NCBI RefSeq assembly: GCF_026420145.1
Contig: NZ_JAPMLV010000006.1
Span: 1-64,000, forward strand
Direction of reading: 5' to 3'
DNA: 64,000 nucleotides
Origin: Enterobacter pseudoroggenkampii
GTDB lineage: Bacteria; Pseudomonadota; Gammaproteobacteria; Enterobacterales; Enterobacteriaceae
The first letter of the stretch is position 1. Every line of letters starts with the position of its first letter. The position numbers and the translations under genes were made by a program. This document shows positions 1 to 8,132 of the stretch, piece by piece. Below the pieces are notes generated by a model, which worked only from the letters and a program-made list of their open reading frames with translations, had not been told where the DNA came from and made no database searches.

Positions 1-696
1 AACCTCAATGGCTCCATCCGACCATATTACCCAAGCTCCATTTGCGTTACTTCCTCGACTGGTTACGTATTTAGCTCCTCCCAAACCAAGGTTTTTGAGA
101 ACCTCAGCACTCAACCCTGCATCGGCAATTTCTTTTAACGCATTGGCGATTAAAGGGTACTGTTTATGCGGATTATCAGCAGCAATATGCTTTTTCATCT
201 GATCATCAGCGTAGCCCTTTACCTCAATAGCTTTATCGTCAACATACTGGCGCGTTGCCAGCACAACCGACGGATCAATTTTCAGGGAAATTGATGACGT
301 GCTCGACACAATCAGAATCATACGAATGGTCTGCGTGCGACCACTGCCTTCCTGCAGCTGAGGCTTATAAGTCTCCGGGCAATTAGCCACGGCGATCAGA
401 ATGCCGTCGTCGTCATAGAGACCGATCTCTCGGATCCAGAAACCGCCCTCATTCTCGGGAATAATCTGTTCCGCGATGATCTGGCTGGTATTATTAGGGT
501 CAACAGCGAGCAGGTTCAGCGGCGCTATGCGTTTTTGGTTGACGAGCTTCGTCTGCGCCGGATCGGGGGTTGGCAACGTTCCGTTAGCGTCGCCTACCGC
601 CATTTGCGTCAGGTTGAGTTGCGTACCAAGTGCCGTCGCGTTAGCTAGCCGCGCAGCGCCCTGATTCGTCAGTATGGCAAAATATTTTGCGGTCAT
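1..696 (-). CDS. H: Phage P2-type tail fibre protein H, N-terminal part (cut by window edge)
   Basis: The frame is open from an ATG at 694-696 to the left edge, giving 232 visible residues. It begins MTAKYFAILTNQGAARLANA, the conserved start of P2 gpH-type tail fibres, and contains the ENEGGFWIREIGLYDDDG stretch of the baseplate-attachment region (PF12571 type). The protein trimerises at the baseplate; its distal C-terminus, outside the window, would determine host range. The start codon overlaps the stop of gene I by 4 bases (ATGA), so translation is probably coupled. The next genes of a P2 late operon (chaperone G, sheath FI, tube FII, tape measure T) would lie further left and cannot be judged here. 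Confidence 0.93.
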   Translation of the reverse strand, partial: MTAKYFAILTNQGAARLANATALGTQLNLTQMAVGDANGTLPTPDPAQTKLVNQKRIAPLNLLAVDPNNTSQIIAEQIIPENEGGFWIREIGLYDDDGILIAVANCPETYKPQLQEGSGRTQTIRMILIVSSTSSISLKIDPSVVLATRQYVDDKAIEVKGYADDQMKKHIAADNPHKQYPLIANALKEIADAGLSAEVLKNLGLGGAKYVTSRGSNANGAWVIWSDGAIEV

Positions 697-1301
697 GCGT
701 TCACTCTCAGGTTATCAATCAAATGGATGGCCGAGGCCGGGTAATAATCACCACCGACAATAAGTTCCTCAGTGGTGTAGGGGTAAATAGCCAGCGCATC
801 GCCGTGATAGCATCCTGCGCCGACATAAAACTCTCCCGTCGAGCTCAGGCTGATAGCCAGCCCGGTCATGTGTCTACTTGCCGGTTTGGCATCCTCAATG
901 AGACGTTCAAGCTCCTGATACATTTCGTCAGTGATGCCGTTATCAAGCACACCGACAACCAGACGGAATGTGCCAGGCTCCTCACCGAGCTGCCACCACT
1001 CGCGCACCTCAATCAAAAAGCCAAGCGGTTCCACCACACGACGCAATGCGCTGATGGTTCCTTTGTGCTGATGGACGAAAAATGAGGACATAATGACGCT
1101 GCGTTTGGTGCTCTCCGGCCACGCCTCATCCCAACGGTCTACCGACAGCGCCCATGCCAGGTAGGGAAGTAAATTCACCGGGCACGCGCTGGGGTTCCAT
1201 AACGTGCGTAGCGGTACCGGCACACGCTCAATATTCGAGAGCGCAGCGGCAGCAGCGATTTCCAGCGGTGAGGACCCAACGGGTAATAGCCTGTCACTCA
1301 T
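693..1301 (-). CDS. I: P2-type baseplate/tail protein I
   Basis: This 202-residue protein has the P2 gpI features: an N-terminal DRLLPVGSSPLEIAAAAALSN segment, the LLPYLAWALSVDRWDEAWPE motif near residue 45 and a KRSVI..S..VHQHKGT segment. gpI is a wedge component of the contractile-tail baseplate. The size is near the P2 protein (about 176 residues) with a longer C-terminus. It overlaps J upstream by 9 bases and H downstream by 4 bases, giving the unbroken J-I-H order of P2. No frameshift is visible. Confidence 0.93.
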   Translation of the reverse strand: MSDRLLPVGSSPLEIAAAAALSNIERVPVPLRTLWNPSACPVNLLPYLAWALSVDRWDEAWPESTKRSVIMSSFFVHQHKGTISALRRVVEPLGFLIEVREWWQLGEEPGTFRLVVGVLDNGITDEMYQELERLIEDAKPASRHMTGLAISLSSTGEFYVGAGCYHGDALAIYPYTTEELIVGGDYYPASAIHLIDNLRVNA

Positions 1302-2202
1302 CCGAACCCCCGATCGCTATCTGATACGAGGTACAGTTCGAGGCCTGCGACTTACTCAGTACAATGTCAGAGTGGGGAGATTCCAGTTCAACGCGCTGCA
1401 CGCCTTCAACGTGAAGTGCTGCATAAATGGCCGACAGGCGGATATCGCGTCCAAGGCGATGCTGTGCGCTGATATAATTTTGCAGCCTTTGCTCTGCAGC
1501 CTGCCTGATGGGTTCAGACTCTGGTCCGGGATAAACGTAGAGTGTTGCGTTTATCTTGTAAGGCACAATTTCTGCTGACTGAACAGTCACACGATCGCCG
1601 ACCGGGCGGACGGTTTCAGCGTTAAGCGCTTTTTCAACAACCGCCAGTAGTTCAGGACGAGCGGTGCCATCACCCTCACGGGATAACACCGAAATCGTCA
1701 CGTATGCAGGCTGAGGGCTATCAACCGAAACGTCAGCGACCCGTCCGTCGGCACTTCGACCATGATATTCATAGGCTCCAACCGGCCCCGCGACGCTCAA
1801 TCCCTCAAATGCCTGCTGGGCGCGCAGTCGCAGGTCAGCGTCAGACTCCATGACGGCAGCCGTTGGCGGAATGGTAGTGTCATCTCCCGGGGTGATGGTC
1901 AGGCGTTCGGTATTATTGTTTCCCGCAATAACATCAAGGTCACGACCAGCAGAATAGGCAAGCGTCACAGCCAGCGCAGCCTCGTTAACCCGCTGGCGCC
2001 AGATGACTTCCCGGTAGGCGTTCTCCTGCAGCAGCTTCACAATCGGCTCTGACTCCAGGGTCAGCGTCCGTGCAATCGCCTCTCGCTCCTCTTCCGGATA
2101 GAGCGACACAAAGGTGGCCTTTCGTTCTGCCAACAGCGTTTCATAATCCACCTCCTCCACGACATCAGGCGCGGCGAGCTGGCTCAGATCAACAATAGCC
2201 AT
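1294..2202 (-). CDS. J: P2-type baseplate assembly protein J
   Basis: The 302-residue protein starts MAIVDLSQLAAPDVVEEVDYE, the usual beginning of the baseplate-J family, and has a SDADLRLRAQQAFEGLSVAGP segment mid-protein. J is a main structural wedge component of the baseplate (related to Mu gp47 and T4 gp6). The frame is open further upstream, but I chose the ATG at 2200-2202 because it matches the family start and lies 5 bases after the W stop codon. The gene is intact and sits in the W-J-I order. Confidence 0.94.
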   Translation of the reverse strand: MAIVDLSQLAAPDVVEEVDYETLLAERKATFVSLYPEEEREAIARTLTLESEPIVKLLQENAYREVIWRQRVNEAALAVTLAYSAGRDLDVIAGNNNTERLTITPGDDTTIPPTAAVMESDADLRLRAQQAFEGLSVAGPVGAYEYHGRSADGRVADVSVDSPQPAYVTISVLSREGDGTARPELLAVVEKALNAETVRPVGDRVTVQSAEIVPYKINATLYVYPGPESEPIRQAAEQRLQNYISAQHRLGRDIRLSAIYAALHVEGVQRVELESPHSDIVLSKSQASNCTSYQIAIGGSDE

Positions 2203-2207
2203 AGCGT

Positions 2208-2558
2208 TTAACTCAGTGAAATGGTGATAGAAAAGGATTGTCCGGAGATCGGGCGCGTGCCGGTGATATCGACATACAACGTCCCGTCGTTCTCCGAACG
2301 CTCGAAAGTGATGGCCGTCAGGCTTATCCGCGGCTCCCATTTCTGGATGGCGGAATAGCATGCGGCCATGATCTGCAGGCGCAGCGCCGGGCTCTGCGGC
2401 CTGTCAATCATCTCCGCCAGCAGCGAGCCGTAATCCCGCCGCATGACCCGCGAACCAATCGGCGTGACCAGGATGTCGCGCACGCTTTGCCGAATGTGTT
2501 CAGCCTCTGAAATGCTTAGCCCGGTCTGCCTGTTCATTCCCCTGTAACGCACCGTCAT
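2208..2558 (-). CDS. W: P2-type baseplate wedge protein W (gp25-like)
   Basis: This 116-residue protein belongs to the gp25/P2 gpW family of contractile baseplates. Visible family features are the RYRGMNRQTG start, the EHIRQSVRDILVTPIGSRVMRRDYGS segment that ends in the conserved R-DYGS, and a LYVDITG strand near the C-terminus. It nucleates baseplate wedges and links them to the sheath. The start overlaps the V stop by 4 bases (ATGA), and J follows after 5 bases. Length is normal for the family. Confidence 0.95.
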   Translation of the reverse strand: MTVRYRGMNRQTGLSISEAEHIRQSVRDILVTPIGSRVMRRDYGSLLAEMIDRPQSPALRLQIMAACYSAIQKWEPRISLTAITFERSENDGTLYVDITGTRPISGQSFSITISLS

Positions 2559-3196
2559 TGTGTCCCCTTAGTCCAGCTTCCGCCGCTTTGCACACTGCCG
2601 TGCGCGTGGTTGTCCACCTGCACTCCGTTGGAGGTCAATTTACCGCCGGAGTGCTCAATATTTCCGGTCATCACCCCGCCCTTCTGCACTTCCAGCGAGG
2701 CGGTAATTAACTTGTTGGTGCACACCACTTCAGGCGTATCCAGCGTGATACGGGACGTTGAGATGACCCGCACCTCCGGCACGGTGGCGGTCAGCGATTC
2801 AGAGGCGGTAATATCGGCCGTTTTAATGCCTGCAACCGTCAGCGCCCCGCGCCCGGGTTCGTACTCGATCACCGCGCCGTCCGGAAACGAGACGTGGAAC
2901 GCATCAGGTGACCCGGACGGTGCCGGATGGTCGTCCGAGAAAATGCCGGGCAGCACAAAGGCGGTATCCAGCTCACCGCCGATGGCCAGCAGCAGCACCT
3001 GCTCTCCCTCGGAAGGGGCCCACCACACGCGCGAACGTCCCGCACGACAGGTTAGCCAGTTCAGCCAGGTGGTTTTCATCCCGCCGGTCTGGACACGACA
3101 AAGCCCTCTGTTGAGGTCAACGTCGGTCACAACACCGATACGAATCAGGTTGCGGATCGCGCGAGCGATACCGTTCATGGAAGTTAATGTATTCAT
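2555..3196 (-). CDS. V: P2-type baseplate spike protein V
   Basis: The 213-residue protein has the gpV layout: an N-terminal OB-like domain (IGVVTDVDLNRGLCRVQTGG, about residues 22-41), the WWAPSEGEQVLLL segment, and a C-terminal beta-helix part ending near an HAH motif at residues 197-199. HxH residues bind iron at the tip of the P2 spike. gpV is the membrane-piercing needle under the baseplate. The start at 3194-3196 is the family start; a longer open frame upstream crosses gene R out of frame and is ignored. In P2 this position is preceded by gene S, which is missing here. Confidence 0.94.
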   Translation of the reverse strand: MNTLTSMNGIARAIRNLIRIGVVTDVDLNRGLCRVQTGGMKTTWLNWLTCRAGRSRVWWAPSEGEQVLLLAIGGELDTAFVLPGIFSDDHPAPSGSPDAFHVSFPDGAVIEYEPGRGALTVAGIKTADITASESLTATVPEVRVISTSRITLDTPEVVCTNKLITASLEVQKGGVMTGNIEHSGGKLTSNGVQVDNHAHGSVQSGGSWTKGTQ

Positions 3197-3308
3197 GAGA
3201 AGAGAATGCCGTTCAGGACGAACGGCAGCAACGAGACGGGGTTTTCTGCGGGATGATACAACAAGCGGTCCAGACAGCAGGCGGTTGGCGGCCTTCAGCG
3301 CAGGGAGC

Positions 3309-3776
3309 TTAGTCCTCCCACTGGCTGACCAGCTCACCGTTGATGTACAACGCCTTCGGACGCGTGACGGGCTCCGGCAGCGGCGGCTCCGGGGAATAGG
3401 TCGCGTGCAGAGCGCCCTGCTCCTGAGTGACAAGAATGCGCTCGGTCAATTGCACGCTGATGGTGATATCCATCGTATCGTCATCGTTTAAGACGATCGT
3501 GAAGGTGTATCCGTTTTTGCGTCCTTCATCGAGGGTAAAAATATCCGGCTGATTTTCCCGCAGCCAGGCCAGCACCGGGACAAAAAATCCCTCGCTGTCG
3601 CCGGTGAAACCGCTGACCTTCGCGTTCAGCGCATACCGCTTTTCAAAGGAGAGCGAGGAGGCAAGTCGGGCGTCTATATTGCCGCTTCCGACCGACATCT
3701 GCAGGCGCTCCGGGTTGGCATTCAGCTGGGGGATCGCGTCAATTAATGCCTGACGCAGGCTCTTGAGTTTGTGCAT
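3309..3776 (-). CDS. R: P2-type tail completion protein R
   Basis: This 155-residue protein matches the gpR family: a Leu-rich start (KLKSLRQALIDAIPQLNANPERL), the VPVLAWLRENQPDIF segment near residue 67 and a VQLTERILV strand. gpR takes part in finishing the P2 tail at its head-proximal end. It overlaps the Rz1 gene by 38 bases. Its usual partner S should follow directly, but only 112 bases separate the R stop from the V start and no S-like frame is there. Confidence 0.92.
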   Translation of the reverse strand: MHKLKSLRQALIDAIPQLNANPERLQMSVGSGNIDARLASSLSFEKRYALNAKVSGFTGDSEGFFVPVLAWLRENQPDIFTLDEGRKNGYTFTIVLNDDDTMDITISVQLTERILVTQEQGALHATYSPEPPLPEPVTRPKALYINGELVSQWED

Positions 3777-4029
3777 CGAGTTTATCCTGACAGTCTTTTA
3801 TGGTTTCAACCTGCAGCGCGCAGGCGATAAGGGCGTATTCCAGCCTGCGAATATCCGCGCTGAGATCGCCGTTAGTGGCGGGTTCGCTTCCCGGCATCGG
3901 GCAGCGGCTCACCTTCGGGCAGGCGTTGTAAACAATGGGCTGCGGAGGCACAGGCGGTGCGGGTGTGCAACCTGCGGACAGCATCAGGCAACTGAGCGGT
4001 ATACCAGCGGCGTAACGCTTCATTTTCAT
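3739..4029 (-). CDS. Outer-membrane spanin lipoprotein (Rz1/LysC-like), nested in Rz
   Basis: This 96-residue frame begins MKMKRYAAGIPLSCLMLSAGC, a lipoprotein signal with lipobox LSAGC (Cys21), followed at once by a proline-rich stretch (TPAPPVPPQP). That is the hallmark of Rz1-type o-spanins. Its 5' 158 bases lie inside the Rz gene in another frame, the classical overlapping spanin arrangement. The longer open frame upstream is ignored because the lipobox fixes the start. With Rz it forms the complex that fuses inner and outer membranes at lysis. Confidence 0.9.
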   Translation of the reverse strand: MKMKRYAAGIPLSCLMLSAGCTPAPPVPPQPIVYNACPKVSRCPMPGSEPATNGDLSADIRRLEYALIACALQVETIKDCQDKLDAQTQEPASGIN

Positions 4030-4297
4030 TGAGTAATCTCCCGATAGTCGCTTCCCGTCTTGCCCTCTCCTCGCCCGCAGTAACAAGCTCCTCACGGAGC
4101 CTGACCTGGGCGTTTTCATTTGCTCTGGCCATCCGCTGAGACAGGGACAGCTGCTGGTTAAGCGTGGCGAGGGCCGTTTTTTGCTCGCTGGCGACCCGGT
4201 TGGCCGTGGCTAGAGAACGGGACAGGGTCTGGTTGTCATGACGAAGCCACAGCGTGATGGCCAGCAGTCCGGCCAGCATCAGCATGAGGACTCTCAT
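3872..4297 (-). CDS. Inner-membrane spanin (Rz/LysB-like)
   Basis: The 141-residue protein has an N-terminal membrane anchor (residues 1-18, MRVLMLMLAGLLAITLWL) followed by a long periplasmic coiled coil rich in Gln, Asn, Arg and Glu, as in P2 LysB and lambda Rz. The start at 4295-4297 overlaps the endolysin stop by 4 bases (ATGA). Together with the nested lipoprotein gene this gives a complete two-component spanin system. P2's LysA, normally between endolysin and LysB, is not present. Confidence 0.92.
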   Translation of the reverse strand: MRVLMLMLAGLLAITLWLRHDNQTLSRSLATANRVASEQKTALATLNQQLSLSQRMARANENAQVRLREELVTAGEERARREATIGRLLNENEALRRWYTAQLPDAVRRLHTRTACASAAHCLQRLPEGEPLPDAGKRTRH

Positions 4298-4803
4298 GGC
4301 AGCCCCTTCATGCACCAGGCCTTCTCGCGGACACGACGATTTTCCAGCCCGGTATTTTTGACGCCGTTGACATACACCCAGCGGGTAAGCTGCCCGCACG
4401 CCTGCGACCACTGTTTACGTTTGATAAAGGAGACCAGAGTCGAGCGGCAGGCGGCGCCTGCGCCGACGTTAAAGGAAAAACTCACCAGCGCGTCGTAGAC
4501 CCGCGGCGGCATCTCCACCGGCGCGCACGCCGCCAGACGACGCTCAACGTTGAGCACATCAGCGACCAGATTTACCGCGGCCTCACGCTCGGTAATGTCC
4601 CGCGTCGGCACGACGTTTGCCGTGTGGCCAATGCCTGACGTCCATACGCCCGCGCTGCACCGGTAGGGCGAGAGGCGACATCCTTCGAGATCGGCAATCA
4701 GCGCCAGCCCCTCCGGGGAGGTTTTCAGTAATCGAAAGTCAGGCATCAGCACCGCCAGGGCCAGCACGCCGGCGACGCTGCAACGCTTAATGATTGAGTT
4801 CAC
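4294..4803 (-). CDS. SAR endolysin (P1 Lyz-like lysozyme, GH24)
   Basis: This 169-residue protein carries an N-terminal hydrophobic signal-anchor-release segment (about residues 9-21) and a lysozyme catalytic region with Glu40, Cys49 and Thr55. This spacing equals the E-C-T set of phage P1 Lyz (Glu42-Cys51-Thr57). Cys42 and the anchor residue Cys8 match the cysteines of Lyz that switch disulfide partners when the enzyme leaves the membrane (Cys44, Cys13). The enzyme is therefore probably exported inactive and activated on membrane depolarisation by the holin. It overlaps the holin gene by 17 bases. Confidence 0.93.
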   Translation of the reverse strand: MNSIIKRCSVAGVLALAVLMPDFRLLKTSPEGLALIADLEGCRLSPYRCSAGVWTSGIGHTANVVPTRDITEREAAVNLVADVLNVERRLAACAPVEMPPRVYDALVSFSFNVGAGAACRSTLVSFIKRKQWSQACGQLTRWVYVNGVKNTGLENRRVREKAWCMKGLP

Positions 4804-5008
4804 GAATGCTCTTCTTATCGAGGCCCAGAGACTGGAGGTAGCGCCAGGTTTTGCGCTTAAACCAGTAATTCGTCAGCGCGGTAAAAATGGCGCAAAGGCT
4901 CCCCACGTACAGCGCAACCTTTTCAGGAGACATCGCCCCGAACCAGGCCAGCGCCACGGCCAGCCAGTAGGCGATAACCGTGGTGATTTTCTCCAGGCTC
5001 AGTCCCAT
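4787..5008 (-). CDS. Phage holin, two membrane segments
   Basis: This 73-residue protein has two predicted membrane segments (about residues 8-26 and 31-50), a short charged N-terminus and a basic C-terminal tail (WFKRKTWRYLQSLGLDKKS). Size, topology and position directly upstream of an endolysin fit a holin of the HP1/phage_holin_2 type. With a SAR endolysin downstream it could act as a pinholin that only depolarises the membrane. It overlaps X by 10 bases and the endolysin by 17 bases. Confidence 0.85.
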   Translation of the reverse strand: MGLSLEKITTVIAYWLAVALAWFGAMSPEKVALYVGSLCAIFTALTNYWFKRKTWRYLQSLGLDKKSIRELNH

Positions 5009-5202
5009 AGGTTTACGGATTCTTTGGTGGGGGCGCTATTCACCTCCGGCATCTCTACCGGCGTGCCGTGAGGCAAAATAACGCCTGACTCCGCGAGGCC
5101 AGGATTGGCCTTCAGAACGGCTTCTACGACGCCAGCCGTGCGCCCATAATAGCGGGCGCAAACGGCATCAAGCGTGTCCCCCTGCATTGCATAGATTTTC
5201 AT
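4999..5202 (-). CDS. X: P2-type tail protein X (LysM-like)
   Basis: The 67-residue protein MKIYAMQGDTLDAVCARYYG... is a typical gpX with a LysM-like fold, ending in a PHGTPVEMPE segment. In P2 it is needed for tail assembly, and homologues occur in R-type pyocins. I chose the ATG at 5200-5202 because a GGGAG ribosome site precedes it and the family starts there. In P2 it follows the head completion gene L; here the whole head block is gone and the next gene upstream is tum. Confidence 0.93.
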   Translation of the reverse strand: MKIYAMQGDTLDAVCARYYGRTAGVVEAVLKANPGLAESGVILPHGTPVEMPEVNSAPTKESVNLWD

Positions 5203-5380
5203 CAGACGCTCCCAACATCCGGTTACCAGGTACTGTAGAGTTTCCCGGGCCGGCGGTCTTTTCGCCATCGCTGACGGATGGACAATCTCGGACACAACAG
5301 ACCGTCCACAAGCAGCGAAGCGTGGGTCGACGAAAGCGCAAAATCTGAATGAGGGTGTACGTTCGGGCTATGACGCTGGG
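5203..5380. other. Deletion junction between tum and tail gene X
   Basis: These 178 bases separate gene X from the tum stop. In 186 and P2 the corresponding interval holds cos and the genes Q, P, O, N, M and L (about 6 kb). I see no ORF of note, no GGCGxGGCGGGGAAAGCAx-type cohesive-end sequence and no clear remnant of L or Q. Nothing resembling an insertion sequence or a scar repeat is visible, so the loss appears clean. Confidence 0.6.
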
Positions 5381-5821
5381 CTAACGCCAGCTCTCGTCTT
5401 CCCAGACTTCCCGGAGAATATTATCCAGCATTTCGCGATCGGCCTCTCCTTCAAGCCCCTGGAGCTCGACTCCCGTCACCGATCCTATTTTCACGCTCAC
5501 CCGCGATGACGGAAACAGGGATCGTATTCTGCGGGTCAGTTCGCACTGAAAGGCTTCAACGACGGCATGGCCAATCTGCTGATCTTTATCAAGCGTAATG
5601 TTCACCCGAACGTTACCCTCTTTTTTGATTCGTTCCGGAACAGGCGATGCTGAGAAAACAACGGTAAATGCGTTGTTCTTGATTAAATTTCCCCGCGCAA
5701 TCTCAGCAATCAAATTCAGGGCAATCTCACGATCTCTTTCCTGACATGTTCCTTCTGTCGTCAGTCGCGCAATCATCTCGACGCGTTCAATCATGACCTG
5801 CTCGTTCAACTCTCTGTCCAC
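5381..5821 (-). CDS. tum: Tum-like SOS-induced anti-repressor with DinI-like C-terminus
   Basis: The C-terminal half (from NVRVNITLDKDQQIGHAV to the end at DNILREVWEDESW) is a DinI-like domain. The N-terminal half (VDRELNEQVMIERVEMIARL) matches the start of 186-type Tum proteins. The start is a GTG at 5819-5821 preceded by GGAGG with four bases between; this gives 146 residues, the length of 186 Tum. The open frame continues upstream but would run through the LexA box, so that start is rejected. In phage 186, Tum inactivates CI after DNA damage. The gene is intact with an intact LexA site, so the SOS switch is probably still functional. Confidence 0.88.
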   Translation of the reverse strand: MDRELNEQVMIERVEMIARLTTEGTCQERDREIALNLIAEIARGNLIKNNAFTVVFSASPVPERIKKEGNVRVNITLDKDQQIGHAVVEAFQCELTRRIRSLFPSSRVSVKIGSVTGVELQGLEGEADREMLDNILREVWEDESWR

Positions 5822-5841
5822 ACAACCTCCACCACGAGATA

Positions 5842-5857
5842 CTGTATAAACATACAG
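5842..5857 (-). promoter_or_regulatory. LexA (SOS) box upstream of tum
   Basis: The sequence CTGTATAAACATACAG is a perfect CTGT-N8-ACAG LexA box, 20 bases upstream of the GTG start of tum. Its position over the promoter of tum is the same arrangement as in phage 186, where LexA represses tum. Confidence 0.93.
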
Positions 5858-5930
5858 TAGCACGTATTCATAAAAAGAGTGAAGCGAAAAATCAGAACCC
5901 TTCACGGTATGTACATGATATGGATGGAGA

Positions 5931-8132
5931 TTAGCGGGCTCTCTGAGCGAAGAGATCCGTTAAATACCCAATACGTTCAAGGATTTTCCGCGCCTTGTGC
6001 TGATAAGAACGCGCTGCCGGAAAGAGCGATCCGTCAGCTGCGCCTCTGCACCATTTGTCGTTAAAGCGGCTAACGCCGCCAGCCATAAGGTGCAGGGCCT
6101 CTCCGCGGCTGATGGCGATTCCGGTGGCGAGCCGTATCTCATCGATCACCTTCTCCGGAACCCCGTTCTGCGGGTCGCTCGCGAAGACGATGGGCGACGA
6201 CGCGCCAGGGCGGATGAATTTGATGCGTTCGGTTAACGCCCGCCTCGCACGCCTGCTGAGGGGTTGAGAAAGATCGGTCTGCGTACAGTTATTGACAGAA
6301 CTCCGAGAGGATACAGGTGCGTCCTTAAGATCCGCGGCCCGCTTCGGCACAATTTTCCACTGCGTGAGTCGGGTTATAATTGGGCTGCCCGCGCCAACGG
6401 CAGAATCGTACACGCCGCGGATGCGAACCGTTTCTTCGCCGTACTGGTTAAACCCGGCGCCCGGCTCATACAGGGTGCGCACCTGTAAATCATCGCGACG
6501 CACAAACGGGCCGCCCTGTGCAGTAACGTATCCCGCCCAGTCGCCGGCGTCGGCAGCCTCCTGGACGGCAGCAAACTCAACGCTCAGACCGCTCGCGGCC
6601 TCGGGATCCGCCAGACGTCGCAGCTCGCGGTAGACCGTTACCGGCGCGCCGCCGATAAACTGAAACTGGCGAATGTGCCAGCGCCCCGCCCAGGCCGACA
6701 CGGCGGACGCCGTCTCCTTCAGCAGCCCACCGCTTTCGCTATCGGTCTCGCCATCGAGCGCATAGCCGTCGATATTCTTTGAGATGTATTTGGCAATATA
6801 GCCGGTAGCACTGCCTTTCTGCGGATCGATCGCGTCCGCGTGAAAGCGCGCCTGTCTGGCGCTTTCGCTCTGCAGCTCAACGGCATCCTCCTGCCGCGCG
6901 TAGTCTCCGATAATCCGACGAACGCATTCGACATCTTCCGGCAGCATAAACATCAGCATGTGCCAGTGGGGCGTACCGTCATGATGGGGTTCCGCAACGC
7001 GGATACCGAAAATACGGATCCCATCACGGTGGAGCTTTGCGCGGATGCGCGCCCACAGCCGGGTGAGGTAGCCTTGCGTCTCCGCCGGACTGGCCCCGTT
7101 CCACTTCGCGTTGGGGTAACCTGATTTCAGCGTCGCGTGATACTGCGCGGGCGCGGTTAAGGTATAGAACTCGCCCACATAGCCCAGCGCCTCACAGATA
7201 TTTTCAAACCCGCGAATGCGGGTCATCAGTTCACAGCGTCGTATCGCCGGGTTGGCCACCGAGCTATCGAATTTTTCAATCAGGCTAATGCGGTTGCCCT
7301 CTTCATCTTCCAGCTCCATGCCCTTGAGAAATTCGCGGGTGCGGCGCTTCTGCTCGCGCCACTCGGTCACGCAGCGTTTGCTCGCATACGCCGTTCTCCG
7401 TTTGCTGACGTTGCCGAGGGCAATCTGCAAATGCTCGCGCCAGGCCGCCGCGACCCGACGCAGACGCCCGCGCCACCACGCCTCGGAAAACATGCGGATC
7501 ACCGCCGCGGCAACGTCATCTTTGTCGAAACACATCTTCGACACGCGCTCCCAGTGCGGAGGCGACACGTTGAACTGGCGGGCGATCAGTCCGGCGCGCT
7601 GATACCAGACGTACAGCGTCTGGTATTCGCCCATCTCAGCATCGTTAATATTCGCCAGCTCGCCGCGAATAAAGCTGGCGATATCGGCGGCCAGCAGGTC
7701 GATGTCCGCGCGGGACATATCCGGCAGACGGTTATAGCGGGCAACCAGTTCGACCATTCGCGAGGCAAGGTACTGCAGAAGCAGGGTATCGAAATGGCCG
7801 TCAAACACGGTTCGGGAGACTGCTTCATGCAAACCTGCGCAGGCATAGCGTTCAGAGACCCGCCGCAGGCGAGGTAACATTCTTTTGCAGAAGCGGATCA
7901 AAAAGGCGTTAGCCTGCGGGCTGCCACGATGCTGTTCGAGGGCGTCAAACGCGCGCCAGACCTCAAAACGCACGCAGTCAGGCTGCTGTGAAAGAGCCAT
8001 TCTTGCCTGCTTCAGCGCCGCGAAAAGGCGATCGCGGCGCTGCTGTTGGGCATGGGTGAGATAAGGGCTGGCAATGGCCGACCGTGGGGCATTCCACGGA
8101 TAAGCAAATGACGTCGCCAACTCATCCTCCAC
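5931..8132 (-). CDS. A: P2/186-type replication initiator endonuclease A
   Basis: This 733-residue protein (P2 gpA is about 761) is a rolling-circle replication initiator. A metal-binding HUH motif is visible as H389-W390-H391 and the tandem catalytic tyrosines as Y445-IAK-Y449 in the GYIAKYISKN segment. It nicks the phage origin, which in P2 lies inside the gene, and stays bound to the 5' end. The frame is intact. It overlaps the zinc-finger gene upstream by 11 bases. Its retention in an element that lacks packaging genes is odd. Confidence 0.95.
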   Translation of the reverse strand: MEDELATSFAYPWNAPRSAIASPYLTHAQQQRRDRLFAALKQARMALSQQPDCVRFEVWRAFDALEQHRGSPQANAFLIRFCKRMLPRLRRVSERYACAGLHEAVSRTVFDGHFDTLLLQYLASRMVELVARYNRLPDMSRADIDLLAADIASFIRGELANINDAEMGEYQTLYVWYQRAGLIARQFNVSPPHWERVSKMCFDKDDVAAAVIRMFSEAWWRGRLRRVAAAWREHLQIALGNVSKRRTAYASKRCVTEWREQKRRTREFLKGMELEDEEGNRISLIEKFDSSVANPAIRRCELMTRIRGFENICEALGYVGEFYTLTAPAQYHATLKSGYPNAKWNGASPAETQGYLTRLWARIRAKLHRDGIRIFGIRVAEPHHDGTPHWHMLMFMLPEDVECVRRIIGDYARQEDAVELQSESARQARFHADAIDPQKGSATGYIAKYISKNIDGYALDGETDSESGGLLKETASAVSAWAGRWHIRQFQFIGGAPVTVYRELRRLADPEAASGLSVEFAAVQEAADAGDWAGYVTAQGGPFVRRDDLQVRTLYEPGAGFNQYGEETVRIRGVYDSAVGAGSPIITRLTQWKIVPKRAADLKDAPVSSRSSVNNCTQTDLSQPLSRRARRALTERIKFIRPGASSPIVFASDPQNGVPEKVIDEIRLATGIAISRGEALHLMAGGVSRFNDKWCRGAADGSLFPAARSYQHKARKILERIGYLTDLFAQRAR

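Noticed and set aside
5203..5380. Phage cos site or L/Q gene remnant
   Set aside because: No cohesive-end-like sequence and no protein similarity to L or Q could be seen.
5822..5905. Longer N-terminus for Tum (ATG at 5905)
   Set aside because: The upstream codons cover the LexA box and promoter; the GTG with GGAGG gives the 186 Tum length.
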